This document shows positions 52,232 through 60,856 of a DNA stretch of 64,000 bases, in pieces (positions within the stretch are counted from its first letter, which is position 1; each line of letters starts with the position of its first letter). The stretch lies in the NCBI RefSeq assembly GCF_949287625.1, contig NZ_CASEGO010000001.1, positions 1-64,000 of the forward strand, in the 5' to 3' direction. A program made the translations under genes and the position numbers. The notes under the pieces are model-generated. The model saw only the letters and a program-made list of their open reading frames with translations, made no database searches and was not told the DNA's origin. Source of the DNA: an uncultured Brachyspira sp. GTDB lineage: Bacteria; Spirochaetota; Brachyspiria; Brachyspirales; Brachyspiraceae.

Positions 52232-53134
52232 ATGATTTATAGAAGGAAGATTATACTATCTTTATTAGAAGAATTTGGAAATAAATTAAATAAAACGGAT
52301 TTTCAAAAATTTTTGTTTTTAATATCTCAAGAACAATTACAAAATACTAGGAAATCCTATTATCATTTTATACCATATAAATATGGATGTTTTTCAATAC
52401 AATCTTATTCAGATATAGAGTTTTTAAAAAAGAATAATATAGTTAGAGACGATACATTCATTAGTAAAACAGATGATATTTTATATGCTAAACAACTAAA
52501 AAGAGAAGATATGGATATAATAAGAAAAATCTATAAGCTTCATGGAAATAAAGATACTAATGAATTATTATCATTTATATATAAAAATTATCCTTTTTAT
52601 TCTTTAAATAGTGAAATAATAGATAGATATTTATCTCAAAAAGAGATATCTAATTTAAAAAATACTATTTTTAGTAAAAATAATTATATGTTATTTACAA
52701 TTGGTTATGAAGGTATAACATTAGAAGAATATATAAATAAACTAATCAAAAATAATATAAAACTAGTTATTGATGTTAGAAAAAATGCTGTTAGTATGAA
52801 ATATGGTTTTTCAAAATATACACTGAAAAAATGGTTAAATAATATTAATATAGAATATGAACATATACCAGAATTGGGAATAGAATCTGAAAAAAGAGAG
52901 GAATTAAAAAATCAAAAAGACTATGATGAGCTTTTTAATGATTACAAAAATACAACATTAATAAACAATTTTAAACATGTAGAATATATATTTAATAAAT
53001 TTTTAAAACATAAGAGGATAGCATTGACATGTTTTGAAGCTTTACCAATCCAATGTCACAGAAGTATTGTAAGGGATGCTATAACTAATTTAGATAGTTG
53101 GAATATATTGGAGTATGGAGTAAAAGACCTTTGA
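52232..53134 (+). CDS. DUF488 protein with an N-terminal Panacea/DUF4065-like domain
   Basis: The 300-aa protein has two parts. Residues 1-130 resemble a SocA/Panacea-type module (KTDFQKFLFLISQEQ, then YYHFIPYKYGCFSIQSYSDI), which is found in toxin-antitoxin and phage proteins. Residues about 155-295 are a DUF488 domain: FTIGYEGITLEEYINKLIKN, LVIDVRKNAVSMKYGF, and the conserved Cys/His pair in IALTCFEALPIQCHRSIV. DUF488 function is undefined. The next gene starts at its stop (TTGA overlap). The pair alone fills the module between dif-like sites 2 and 3, suggesting a two-gene conflict system. Confidence 0.7.
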   Translation: MIYRRKIILSLLEEFGNKLNKTDFQKFLFLISQEQLQNTRKSYYHFIPYKYGCFSIQSYSDIEFLKKNNIVRDDTFISKTDDILYAKQLKREDMDIIRKIYKLHGNKDTNELLSFIYKNYPFYSLNSEIIDRYLSQKEISNLKNTIFSKNNYMLFTIGYEGITLEEYINKLIKNNIKLVIDVRKNAVSMKYGFSKYTLKKWLNNINIEYEHIPELGIESEKREELKNQKDYDELFNDYKNTTLINNFKHVEYIFNKFLKHKRIALTCFEALPIQCHRSIVRDAITNLDSWNILEYGVKDL

Positions 53135-53946
53135 GAAAAAAAGTATTTATTACAGTAAAAACTTATCCAACAATATCATATAGTTATGGAGAACTAGTTT
53201 GTACTGCTGGATTTACAGAAGATGGAAACTTTATAAGGGTATATCCTATACCATTTAGAAAATTAGAAAATGAATTAAAATATATAAAATATCAGTGGGT
53301 TGAAATGGATATAGAAAAAAATAAATCTGATTTCAGACCAGAGAGTTATCATTTATTAAATATTGAAACTATAACTATGTTGGATAAGGTTACAACAAAT
53401 AATAATTGGAAAGAAAGAAAAGAAATTATATTTAAAAAAAATAGCAATCTATATAGGGATTTAAAACTTTTAATAGACTGTTCTAGGAAAAAAGGAAATG
53501 AATGTGTATCTTTAGCTATATTTAAACCTACGGAAATAATAGATTTTTTAATTGAGGAAGAAAAAGAAAAAGAATGGGATAAAAATAAAATAGATGCTAT
53601 ATATAGTCAATATAATTTATTTAGCCATGATAATTTTTTTACATTGGTAGATAAATTACCGTATAGATTTTATTATAAATTTAAAGACATTAATGGACTT
53701 GAAAGTAAACTTTATATTGAAGATTGGGAAATAGGGGCATTATTTTGGAATTGTTTAAAATCTCATAATGATGAAAAAATAGCTTGTGATTTAGTAAAAA
53801 ATAAATATTTAGATATAGCAAAAAATAAGGATATATATTTATTCTTAGGTACTACTAAAGAATTTCATTATAAATCTAAAAATCCATTTATTATAATAGG
53901 AGTTTTCTATCCTAACAAAGAAGAACAATATTTTTTAGATTTATAA
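53131..53946 (+). CDS. Partner of the DUF488 protein, possibly a dual-OB-fold protein
   Basis: From the TTG at 53131, behind GGAG at 53117-53120, the protein is 271 aa. The N-terminal FITVKTYPTISYSYGELVCT and NFIRVYPIPFRKLENE motifs are distinctive of a family I associate, from memory and with low certainty, with dual OB-fold (nucleic-acid-binding) proteins that travel with DUF488 genes. The C-terminal half is mixed alpha/beta with DWEIGALFWNCLK. No catalytic motif is evident. Translational coupling to the DUF488 gene indicates joint action. dif-like site 3 follows 5 bp after the stop. Confidence 0.6.
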   Translation: MRKKVFITVKTYPTISYSYGELVCTAGFTEDGNFIRVYPIPFRKLENELKYIKYQWVEMDIEKNKSDFRPESYHLLNIETITMLDKVTTNNNWKERKEIIFKKNSNLYRDLKLLIDCSRKKGNECVSLAIFKPTEIIDFLIEEEKEKEWDKNKIDAIYSQYNLFSHDNFFTLVDKLPYRFYYKFKDINGLESKLYIEDWEIGALFWNCLKSHNDEKIACDLVKNKYLDIAKNKDIYLFLGTTKEFHYKSKNPFIIIGVFYPNKEEQYFLDL

Positions 53947-53951
53947 TAAAG

Positions 53952-53979
53952 TATTACGATAACACAAATTATCGCAACA
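53952..53979 (-). repeat. dif-like 28-bp site 3 (inverted)
   Basis: On the minus strand the left arm is TGTTGCGATAA, the centre TTTGTG and the right arm TTATCGTAATA, so it is opposite in orientation to site 1. It starts 5 bp after the stop of the DUF488 partner. Orientation reversal between neighbouring sites is known for plasmid pdif modules. Confidence 0.6.
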
Positions 53980-54021
53980 GTTTATTGACTGTAATCTAAT
54001 AGAAACATATAATTTATTTGT

Positions 54022-54348
54022 ATGAAATATTTATATATATTATTTATTATTTTATCAATGAATACTTTATATTTAGAGGCCAAATTATATAAAAGATCTG
54101 GAATCTATGTTGATAAAGAAAATAGAAAACTTATTATTTATAATGATGGTTCTGGAATATTTGAAGAAAATGGTATTAAATCTAAAACATTCAAAATAGG
54201 AAATAAAATGAGCCTGCAAAATGAATATAGATTTATATTTAACTTCAAAAACAAACCATATTCTAATACACATTTAATATTTATTGATGATGATAATATT
54301 GTACTTATAATCAATAATTATATAAAATACTATTTTGAAAAAGAATAA
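54022..54348 (+). CDS. Small exported protein, unknown
   Basis: The 108-aa protein has a signal peptide (KYLYILFIILSMNTLYLEA) followed by a beta-rich domain with short strands (KLIIYNDGSGIFEENG, HLIFIDDDNIVLIINNY). There is no lipobox Cys. It would be periplasmic or surface-located, perhaps a lysogenic-conversion or superinfection-exclusion protein, but no family is recognised. It lies just outside dif-like site 3 and 5 bp ahead of the gpZ-like gene. Confidence 0.65.
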   Translation: MKYLYILFIILSMNTLYLEAKLYKRSGIYVDKENRKLIIYNDGSGIFEENGIKSKTFKIGNKMSLQNEYRFIFNFKNKPYSNTHLIFIDDDNIVLIINNYIKYYFEKE

Positions 54349-54353
54349 TATTT

Positions 54354-55049
54354 ATGTATGAAATTAAAGTAGATACAAGTAAATTAAAATTTGGATTTGC
54401 AAATATTAAAAAAGCCGCTGAAATATCAATAAAAAACACTTTGAATACTGTTGCTTTTTTAAGTAGGAAAAATGCTTTACAAAATATAAACAATGATTTT
54501 AATTTGAGAAATAATTTCACAAAGAGAAATATACAAGTAGAAAAAGCAGAAAATACAAGTATATCTAATATGTTTTCATCTGTAGGTGCCAGAGATAAAA
54601 TATCATATATGGCTTTGCATGAAGAATGCGGAATAAAGAAAAGTAAAACAGGAAATAATATTTTAATGGCTCAAACAGCAGCTAGAAATGGAAGTAATTC
54701 TAACTTAGTTTCAAAAGAACTTTATTATAATAAAATAAAAAGAAATATAATTAAATACAATAAAGGAAAAGGAAGTAAAAAATCTCGTCTTATAGCAGCT
54801 GCTTATGAAGCATATAAGAAAAATAAATTTTTAAGATATAAAGATAATATTTATAAAATAACAGGTTTCACTAAAGCAGGAGATAAAACTTATTTCACAA
54901 AAGAACATATATATAATTTATCTCAAAAAGAAGCTAGAATAGAAAAAAGAGAATGGTTAAAACCTGCTATAGAGAAACCTATTAAAGATTTTCAAAATAT
55001 ATTCAATTCTAATATAAATAAATTATTAAAATCTAAACATATAATATAA
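54354..55049 (+). CDS. Phage tail-completion-like protein (gpZ / HK97 gp10-like)
   Basis: The 231-aa protein has the pattern of minor tail or neck proteins: an N-terminal helix (FANIKKAAEISIKNTLNTVA), then RKNALQNINNDFNLRNNFTK, a region around MALHEECGIKK, and a basic C-terminal half (RIEKREWLKPAIEKPIKDF). Such proteins complete the head-tail connection. In lambda-like phages gpZ-type genes lie far downstream of the portal; here it lies upstream of terminase, so order is rearranged. The call is based on overall pattern and is moderate. Confidence 0.55.
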   Translation: MYEIKVDTSKLKFGFANIKKAAEISIKNTLNTVAFLSRKNALQNINNDFNLRNNFTKRNIQVEKAENTSISNMFSSVGARDKISYMALHEECGIKKSKTGNNILMAQTAARNGSNSNLVSKELYYNKIKRNIIKYNKGKGSKKSRLIAAAYEAYKKNKFLRYKDNIYKITGFTKAGDKTYFTKEHIYNLSQKEARIEKREWLKPAIEKPIKDFQNIFNSNINKLLKSKHII

Positions 55050-55385
55050 TTATGCTTCCTTATCAGTCATTTTTATATAACTAGAAACATCTATAACTTT
55101 TGCTGTTCCATTTAACACTTCTATTTTTTCCTGCTTTTTTCTATCTTCTATAAGAGCATCTATATTTTTTTGAATACCTGTAACCTCAGAAGAATAAGAA
55201 TATTTATTTGTGTTTACTAAAGTTATATTTTTATGATTATACTCTATCTTTCCATCAGTATTATTTTTAAGATATATAATGGCTGCTTTTTTCTTTTCAT
55301 CTAATACAGCTTTTGATTTTTCATTATCCCTATGAGCTTTAATATAATCATCTAATTCTTTAATAGAAGTTTTTTTGTTAGGCAT
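55050..55385 (-). CDS. Small charged phage protein, unknown
   Basis: The 111-aa protein is hydrophilic and helical, Lys/Glu-rich, with a short beta segment (ITLVNTNKYSYSSEVTGIQK) in the middle. Similar TYSYSYSDEV-type segments occur in small phage proteins of unknown function. It overlaps the upstream GH19-like gene by 8 bp, so the two minus-strand genes form a unit opposed to the surrounding structural genes. Nothing further can be said about function. Confidence 0.6.
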   Translation of the reverse strand: MPNKKTSIKELDDYIKAHRDNEKSKAVLDEKKKAAIIYLKNNTDGKIEYNHKNITLVNTNKYSYSSEVTGIQKNIDALIEDRKKQEKIEVLNGTAKVIDVSSYIKMTDKEA

Positions 55386-55968
55386 TAATATCTCCTTTTT
55401 GGTTTGGACTTTTTATTATATTTATCATTTCTATAATTTTATCTATAGAATAAATATTTCCTTGAACAGTTCTTGTAAGTTCTTCCAAATTATTAATTTT
55501 TTCATTACATTTATTATGAAACCAATACTCTAAAGCAATTCTAGCAGCTATATAATCTCTTTTAGCATTATAAGGACTTTGTATTAAATCAATGCCTAAT
55601 TTCTTACCATATAAAGCATAATTTTCTTTTCCTTTTAATCTAATTAAACCTCTTTCTCTGTAATTATATTTGTTATTATCATTTACAGTTCCATACTTTT
55701 TGATGTATGCTGCTATAGATTTATCTCCTTTTTTAGATAATTTTTCAGCCTGCTTAATATTCATACATTCAAAAGAGTTTATAAGTTTATTTGTGCTACT
55801 GAAAGATTCCTCTGTGAAATAAAAATTTTCTGATTTTAATGCTATTTGTGTAATGAATGAAATTAACTGATTGTAATTATAAAACTGATATTCAGAAAAA
55901 ACTATTTCAAGAGGTTTAGCAAAAGCGGTATTGCATTGTAATTTGTTAAGTATATTGCTTATATTCAT
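55378..55968 (-). CDS. GH19 (chitinase/endolysin)-like protein with altered catalytic site
   Basis: The 196-aa protein resembles the GH19 endolysin at the window's right end: SFITQIALKSENFYFTEESF at about residues 36-55 aligns with the FLAQTSHESKNF segment, and RERGLIRLKGKENYALYGKK near 105 with GRGIIQLTGRNNY. The general-acid Glu of the HES motif is replaced by Lys (ALKS), so lytic activity is doubtful. It lies on the minus strand next to a small partner gene. It may be a decayed lysin or a repurposed binding or regulatory protein. Confidence 0.65.
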   Translation of the reverse strand: MNISNILNKLQCNTAFAKPLEIVFSEYQFYNYNQLISFITQIALKSENFYFTEESFSSTNKLINSFECMNIKQAEKLSKKGDKSIAAYIKKYGTVNDNNKYNYRERGLIRLKGKENYALYGKKLGIDLIQSPYNAKRDYIAARIALEYWFHNKCNEKINNLEELTRTVQGNIYSIDKIIEMINIIKSPNQKGDINA

Positions 55969-56029
55969 ATATGTAGTGTAATAGTTATAAAAACATTTTC
56001 AAGATAGGTATACATTTTTAAGGTACTGT

Positions 56030-56075
56030 AAGCCATACCAGCGTACGCAATTATGCTCCAGCCCGTGCGGCTTTT
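56030..56075. other. GC-rich patch upstream of terminase, candidate cos region
   Basis: This 46-bp stretch is unusually GC-rich. It has AAGCC/GGCTT arms (56030-56034, 56069-56073), the 8-bp palindrome GCGTACGC (56041-56048) and GCCCGTGCGGC (56061-56071). It lies 65 bp before the terminase small-subunit gene, where cos lies in lambda-like phages. A promoter-proximal hairpin is an alternative. Confidence 0.35.
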
Positions 56076-56139
56076 GAATAGTAAATGCATTTTTTTTATA
56101 CTTGAAAAGTTTTCAATTAATATATCATACAGGAAGTTT

Positions 56140-56865
56140 ATGAAAGTAAGTTCAAAAGAGTTTGGACGATTAGCAAATGTAAGCATAGAAGCTCTAAGAC
56201 AGGCAGTAAAAAATAAAAAATTAATTAGAGATAATCAGTACAGATATGACCTAACAAATGAAGTTAATATATCTTATCTTCTTAATAAAGGCTTAACATT
56301 AGAAGATATAAATAATTTCGCCAAATCAATATCTGGACATAACCTAGAAAATATTGAAAAAATTACAGATAAAAGCAGTCAAAGTCTGAAAAATAAAGGA
56401 AATAATAATGAAGAAAAAGAAACTGAAATCTTAGATGAAAAGAAATTTACAGATATAACAGGACTTCCTGCATATTTAATGAACCTTACTATAAAAGAAC
56501 TTGTTATAGAATATGATGAACCAGTAAAATTAAAGTTTTGGGCTGATGTACTATACAAATTATTACAGGCACAGGAAAGAGAGCAAAAAATAAAAGAAAG
56601 AGATTTAGAACTTATAGAAAAAGACTTTGTTATGACATATATATTTAAGTATATAGAACTTCTTAATTTAAGATTATTAGATTATCCGGATAGTGCAGTA
56701 GATAATTTAACAGCATTAATAAAAACTAATGAAAATAATGTAAGAATGAAAATTATAGAAGAAATGACAAAAGACTTTTCTATGATTCTAACAGAAACTA
56801 AAGAATCAATAAAAAGAGAAATAAATAAACTGCTCAATAAACATTTGGAAAATAATAATGAATAA
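56140..56865 (+). CDS. Phage terminase small subunit (Nu1-like)
   Basis: From the ATG at 56140, behind AGGAAG, the protein is 241 aa. The N-terminal winged HTH (KEFGRLANVSIEALRQAVKN at residues 6-25, then KKLIRDNQYRYDL) is typical of Nu1-type small subunits that bind the packaging site. A linker and a long helical region for oligomerisation and large-subunit contact follow (FWADVLYKLLQAQEREQKIK). It overlaps the large-subunit gene by 8 bp. The frame open from 56053 has no better start. Length and position strongly support the call. Confidence 0.8.
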   Translation: MKVSSKEFGRLANVSIEALRQAVKNKKLIRDNQYRYDLTNEVNISYLLNKGLTLEDINNFAKSISGHNLENIEKITDKSSQSLKNKGNNNEEKETEILDEKKFTDITGLPAYLMNLTIKELVIEYDEPVKLKFWADVLYKLLQAQEREQKIKERDLELIEKDFVMTYIFKYIELLNLRLLDYPDSAVDNLTALIKTNENNVRMKIIEEMTKDFSMILTETKESIKREINKLLNKHLENNNE

Positions 56866-58819
56866 AGAACATGAATTATCCTTTATAATAAAAATGTTCG
56901 ACCGATTGACAGACAAAAAAGAATATGAACTTCCTAGTCATTATATAGAAAGAGTTAGAGCATTAGATAAAGAAATATCTCCTATACCAGGATTTTATAA
57001 GTTTTCAAGAACTCCTTTCTGGAAAGAAATACTTGATAATATGTCGCCAAAATCTCCATATCAAAAAATAGTTGTAATGAAAGGCGTACAAATAGGAGCA
57101 ACAACTGGGATTTTAGAAAATATTATAGCTTATAATATAGGCTGTGATCCTAAGCCTCAATTATATATTTCAGCTGATAAAGAACTTGTAAAAATGAATA
57201 TGGAAATAAAAGTAGAAAGAATGATAGACAGCTGTAAATTAAGAGATAGGATTTTTTCACAAACTGGAGTGAATACAAAAAAGACTGGCGATACAAGTTT
57301 GCAAAAAGATTATATTGGAGGATTTTTAATAGCAATAGGAGCACAAAATCCGGGAAAATTAAGAAGTATGAGTTTTCCAGTAATTTTATTTGATGAACTG
57401 GACGGTATGCCTGATAAAATAGGAAAAGAAGGCGATCCAGTAAGTTTAGCGGATAATAGAACTAATGCCTATGCTTCAAAAAGAAAAATATTATATATCT
57501 CTACTCCATTAGTAGAACAAACAAGTAAAATATATAAATTATATAAAGAAGGCGATCAAAGAAAGTTTTTTGTTCCTTGCATAAAATGCAAAAAGAAACA
57601 GGAATTAATATTTCATGGCATAACAGAAACAGGACATACCTACGGAATAGTATTCAATTATAGCAACGGAGAAATAGATTATAGTTCTGTAGGATATAAA
57701 TGCAAATATTGCGGACATATAATGAAAAATCATGATAAAGCTATAATACTTCAGGAAGGTGAATGGATTTCAACCTCAAAATCTAAAGATCCTAAATTAA
57801 TAAGCTATCATATTTCTGCTTTATATTCAGCTGTAGGAATGTTTTCTTGGGAAGATATAGTTCAAAAATGGAATCAATGCTGGGATATAAAAAATAATAG
57901 ATTAAAAGATAAAGAGAAATATAGAGAGTTTAGAAACCTTATGCAAGGACTTCCATTTGAAGAAAGAGGCGAAGCTATAAGAGCAGATAAAGTAAAACAA
58001 AACAGAAGTTATCATTATTTAAAAAATCAAATAAATAATAAAAAGTTTATAGAAGAAACAGGAAGCGGTATTTTATTATTAACTTCAGCTGTAGATGTAC
58101 AAAAAAACGGATTATGGGTAGATATACGAGGCTGGTGTGAAAGAGGAATAAGCTATTTGATAGATGCATTTTTCATAGAAGGAGAAACAGAAAATTATAA
58201 TTCTATAGTTTGGAAACAGCTTGATGATATAGTAATGAATAAGAATTGGATTTCAGATGATGAAAAAATATACAGAATAAATAGTACATTTATAGACAGC
58301 GGAAAATATACGGATTATGTATATGAGTTTTGCAAACATTATAGTTACGGAGTCTATGCCATAAAAGGAAATGATTATATACAAGGCGGATTAACTTATA
58401 AGGCTTTCAATAGAGATACTATATTAAAAGCAGGGCTTTCTCTAGCACTTCATATAAATACTACAAAGCAAAAAGACTTTATAGCAAGAACTCTTAATTT
58501 ACCAAGAGAAACTAATAAGCTATTACCCGATTGGTATATTAATTTTCCTAATGATTTTGCAGATGATTATTTTGATCATTATTCAGCAGAAAATAGAATT
58601 GATGAATATGATAAAATAACAAATAAATATATACGCACACGATGGAAATTAACAGCAGGACGGGAAAACCATTTATTCGATACACATTGCTATAATTTAG
58701 CTAATTTGGAATTTTTTGCATTTAATATTTGTAAATATGAATTAAATATAGAGTATCTAAATTGGAAAGATTTTTGGGAATATTCTAAGCAAGGTTATTT
58801 TTATGATAAAATTAATTAG
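56858..58819 (+). CDS. Phage terminase large subunit (lambda GpA family)
   Basis: The 653-aa protein has the GpA layout. The N-terminal packaging ATPase has the Walker-A-like VVMKGVQIGATTGILENI near residue 70 and Walker B FPVILFDELDGMP near 175. A zinc-finger insertion is CIKCKK and CKYCGH near 245-290. The C-terminal nuclease has LLTSAVDVQKNGLWVDIRGW near 410 and TFIDSGKYTDYVYEF near 478. It cuts concatemeric DNA and pumps it into the procapsid. Length is normal and the gene looks intact. It follows the small subunit with an 8-bp overlap. Confidence 0.93.
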   Translation: MNKEHELSFIIKMFDRLTDKKEYELPSHYIERVRALDKEISPIPGFYKFSRTPFWKEILDNMSPKSPYQKIVVMKGVQIGATTGILENIIAYNIGCDPKPQLYISADKELVKMNMEIKVERMIDSCKLRDRIFSQTGVNTKKTGDTSLQKDYIGGFLIAIGAQNPGKLRSMSFPVILFDELDGMPDKIGKEGDPVSLADNRTNAYASKRKILYISTPLVEQTSKIYKLYKEGDQRKFFVPCIKCKKKQELIFHGITETGHTYGIVFNYSNGEIDYSSVGYKCKYCGHIMKNHDKAIILQEGEWISTSKSKDPKLISYHISALYSAVGMFSWEDIVQKWNQCWDIKNNRLKDKEKYREFRNLMQGLPFEERGEAIRADKVKQNRSYHYLKNQINNKKFIEETGSGILLLTSAVDVQKNGLWVDIRGWCERGISYLIDAFFIEGETENYNSIVWKQLDDIVMNKNWISDDEKIYRINSTFIDSGKYTDYVYEFCKHYSYGVYAIKGNDYIQGGLTYKAFNRDTILKAGLSLALHINTTKQKDFIARTLNLPRETNKLLPDWYINFPNDFADDYFDHYSAENRIDEYDKITNKYIRTRWKLTAGRENHLFDTHCYNLANLEFFAFNICKYELNIEYLNWKDFWEYSKQGYFYDKIN

Positions 58820-58901
58820 AAAAGTTACCTATATTGCATTTTTATTCCAAGCATTTAATATAACTTTATAATAATGACCTACTTTAGGAACTTTAATAAT
58901 A

Positions 58902-59198
58902 ATGAGTAATAAACTTGATGATGATAATAATATAAATTCTTTATCCAGTGAAGAATATTATAAAAATGAATATAACAATTTAAGAATACTGCTTTTTGAA
59001 TATGATAAAGCTATATTATCTGTACAAAACCATAAAAGCTATACTCTTAATACAGGACAAACAACACAAACAGTTACAAGACATAATTTATCAGAATTAA
59101 TAGAAGCTAAAAAAGATATACTTAATCAAATGAGAGAATTAGAAATGCATTTAGGTATAGGTAAGCCTTCTGTAATACATGTAAATCCTTCTTGGTAA
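58902..59198 (+). CDS. Head-tail joining protein (gpW-like)
   Basis: The 98-aa protein is helical, with an N-terminal charged part and a core YTLNTGQTTQTVTRHNLSEL (about residues 47-66) followed by IEAKKDILNQMRELEMHL. This resembles lambda gpW, a small head-completion protein that has the same strand between two helices. Its place between terminase large subunit and portal matches the lambda A-W-B order. The call combines pattern and position. Confidence 0.75.
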   Translation: MSNKLDDDNNINSLSSEEYYKNEYNNLRILLFEYDKAILSVQNHKSYTLNTGQTTQTVTRHNLSELIEAKKDILNQMRELEMHLGIGKPSVIHVNPSW

Positions 59199-59222
59199 TG
59201 ATTTTATTTAAGGTAAAAATTA

Positions 59223-60839
59223 ATGAAATTCAAAATATTTGGATTAGATATTAATATAAATAAATATAATGATAAGCCTTTATTAATAGATAATAATACA
59301 GATAGATTGAATAATCCTTACAATTATTATTTAACTGATATAGTACAAACAATATTTAACGGCGATACATTTCCGGGCTCATTTGGAATTACTAAAGATT
59401 ATACTTTTGTAGATTATTATACTTTAAGAAAAAGAAGCGTACAATTATTTAAAGAAAATCCCTATGCCAGAGGTATTTTAAGAAGAATATTAAGAAATGA
59501 AATAAATAAAGGTTTAACTTTAGAGGCTAATCCTTTAACTATGTATACAAAAATGATGGAAGAAGAAACCGTTTTATGGAGTCAGAAAGCTGAATTAGAT
59601 TTTAATATATGGGCAGAAAATCCTAAATTATGCGATTATTATAATCAAAAAACTTTCGGACAATTACAGTTAGATGTAAGACAAACTGCATTAATAAGCG
59701 GAGATTGTTTGGTAGTTTTGAGAATATCTCCTAAAACTAAAATGCCTTATATTCAATTAATAGATGGTAGTCATGTAAGAACACCTTTAGGATATACACC
59801 TAGAAAAGGAAATAAAATACTTCATGGCATAGAGTTTGATAACTTAGGAAGACAAGTAGCATATTATATTTCAAATAATTATAATGACAATCTTTTAGAA
59901 TATAAAAGAATACCAGCTTATGGAGAGAAATCTGGAAGAAGATTAGCATGGCTTGTATATGGTACAGATAAATTATTAGATGACTGCCGGGGCGAACCAA
60001 TACTTTCTAATATTTTATATATGATGAAAGATTTAGACAGATATAAAGATTCAGAAATGCGTGCAGCTGTTATTAATGCTATGCTTCCATTATTCATAAA
60101 AAAAGCTGAAAAAGGATTAGGTTCAGCACCTTATCAGCATGGAGCTATAAAGAAAACAGATATTATAATAAATGATAAAGAAGAAAGCAGAAAGTTTAAT
60201 ATAACAGATAATTTGCCGGGTATGGTATTAGATGAATTAAAATACGGAGAAGAGCCTGTTAGTTTTAATACAGTTAGACCAAATGTTAACTTTGGAATAT
60301 TTCAGGAAACTATATTAAATACTATTTCTTGGAGTTTGGAAATACCGCCTGAAATAGTAAGATTATATTTTCAGAATAATTTTTCAGCTTCAAGACAGGC
60401 CAATAATGAATTTAATGTTTATCTTCAGGCAAGAAATTATCAATTTTCAAAAGAGTTTTTACAGCCAATATATAATGAAAAAGTAATATCAAGCATATTA
60501 AACGGTAAATTAGAAGCTAAAAATTTATTAAAAGCAATAATGGAAAATGATATAGAAACTATTTATTCTTGGACCAATGCAAGCTGGAGCAGTATATCAA
60601 GACCAAGCGTAGATATACAAAAAGATGTATCAGCAGCAGCAACTGCTATAGAATACGGCATAGGTTCAAGAGATTTTTGGAATAAAAGAATAGTAGGAAA
60701 ATCTTTCCAAGAAGTTATGAGAATATTAAAAAAAGAAAAAGATGTAATGGATAAAATGGGACTTAGTTTTAAAGATATAGAAGATTCTTCAGGCAAACCT
60801 ATAAATAATATAAATGATATAGAAGATAAAGAACTATAA
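59223..60839 (+). CDS. Phage portal protein (lambda family)
   Basis: The 538-aa protein has portal features: YYTLRKRSVQLFKENPYARG near residue 84, RQTALISGDCLVVLRI near 155, IQLIDGSHVRTP near 178, the long central region with LDRYKDSEMRAAVINAM near 275, and SFNTVRPNVNFGIF plus FSASRQANNEFNVYLQARN near 390. Twelve copies would form the DNA entry ring of the capsid. Length matches lambda gpB. It is apparently intact. The genes that normally follow (protease/scaffold, decoration, capsid) are missing; a tail-fibre gene comes next. Confidence 0.92.
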   Translation: MKFKIFGLDININKYNDKPLLIDNNTDRLNNPYNYYLTDIVQTIFNGDTFPGSFGITKDYTFVDYYTLRKRSVQLFKENPYARGILRRILRNEINKGLTLEANPLTMYTKMMEEETVLWSQKAELDFNIWAENPKLCDYYNQKTFGQLQLDVRQTALISGDCLVVLRISPKTKMPYIQLIDGSHVRTPLGYTPRKGNKILHGIEFDNLGRQVAYYISNNYNDNLLEYKRIPAYGEKSGRRLAWLVYGTDKLLDDCRGEPILSNILYMMKDLDRYKDSEMRAAVINAMLPLFIKKAEKGLGSAPYQHGAIKKTDIIINDKEESRKFNITDNLPGMVLDELKYGEEPVSFNTVRPNVNFGIFQETILNTISWSLEIPPEIVRLYFQNNFSASRQANNEFNVYLQARNYQFSKEFLQPIYNEKVISSILNGKLEAKNLLKAIMENDIETIYSWTNASWSSISRPSVDIQKDVSAAATAIEYGIGSRDFWNKRIVGKSFQEVMRILKKEKDVMDKMGLSFKDIEDSSGKPINNINDIEDKEL

Positions 60840-60856
60840 TAAAAAGGAGCAAACTG

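Noticed and set aside
48362..53979. CRISPR array or classical integron attC sites
   Set aside because: Repeats are kilobases apart, short and palindromic without attC-type R/L boxes, and there is no cas gene or IntI-type insertion.
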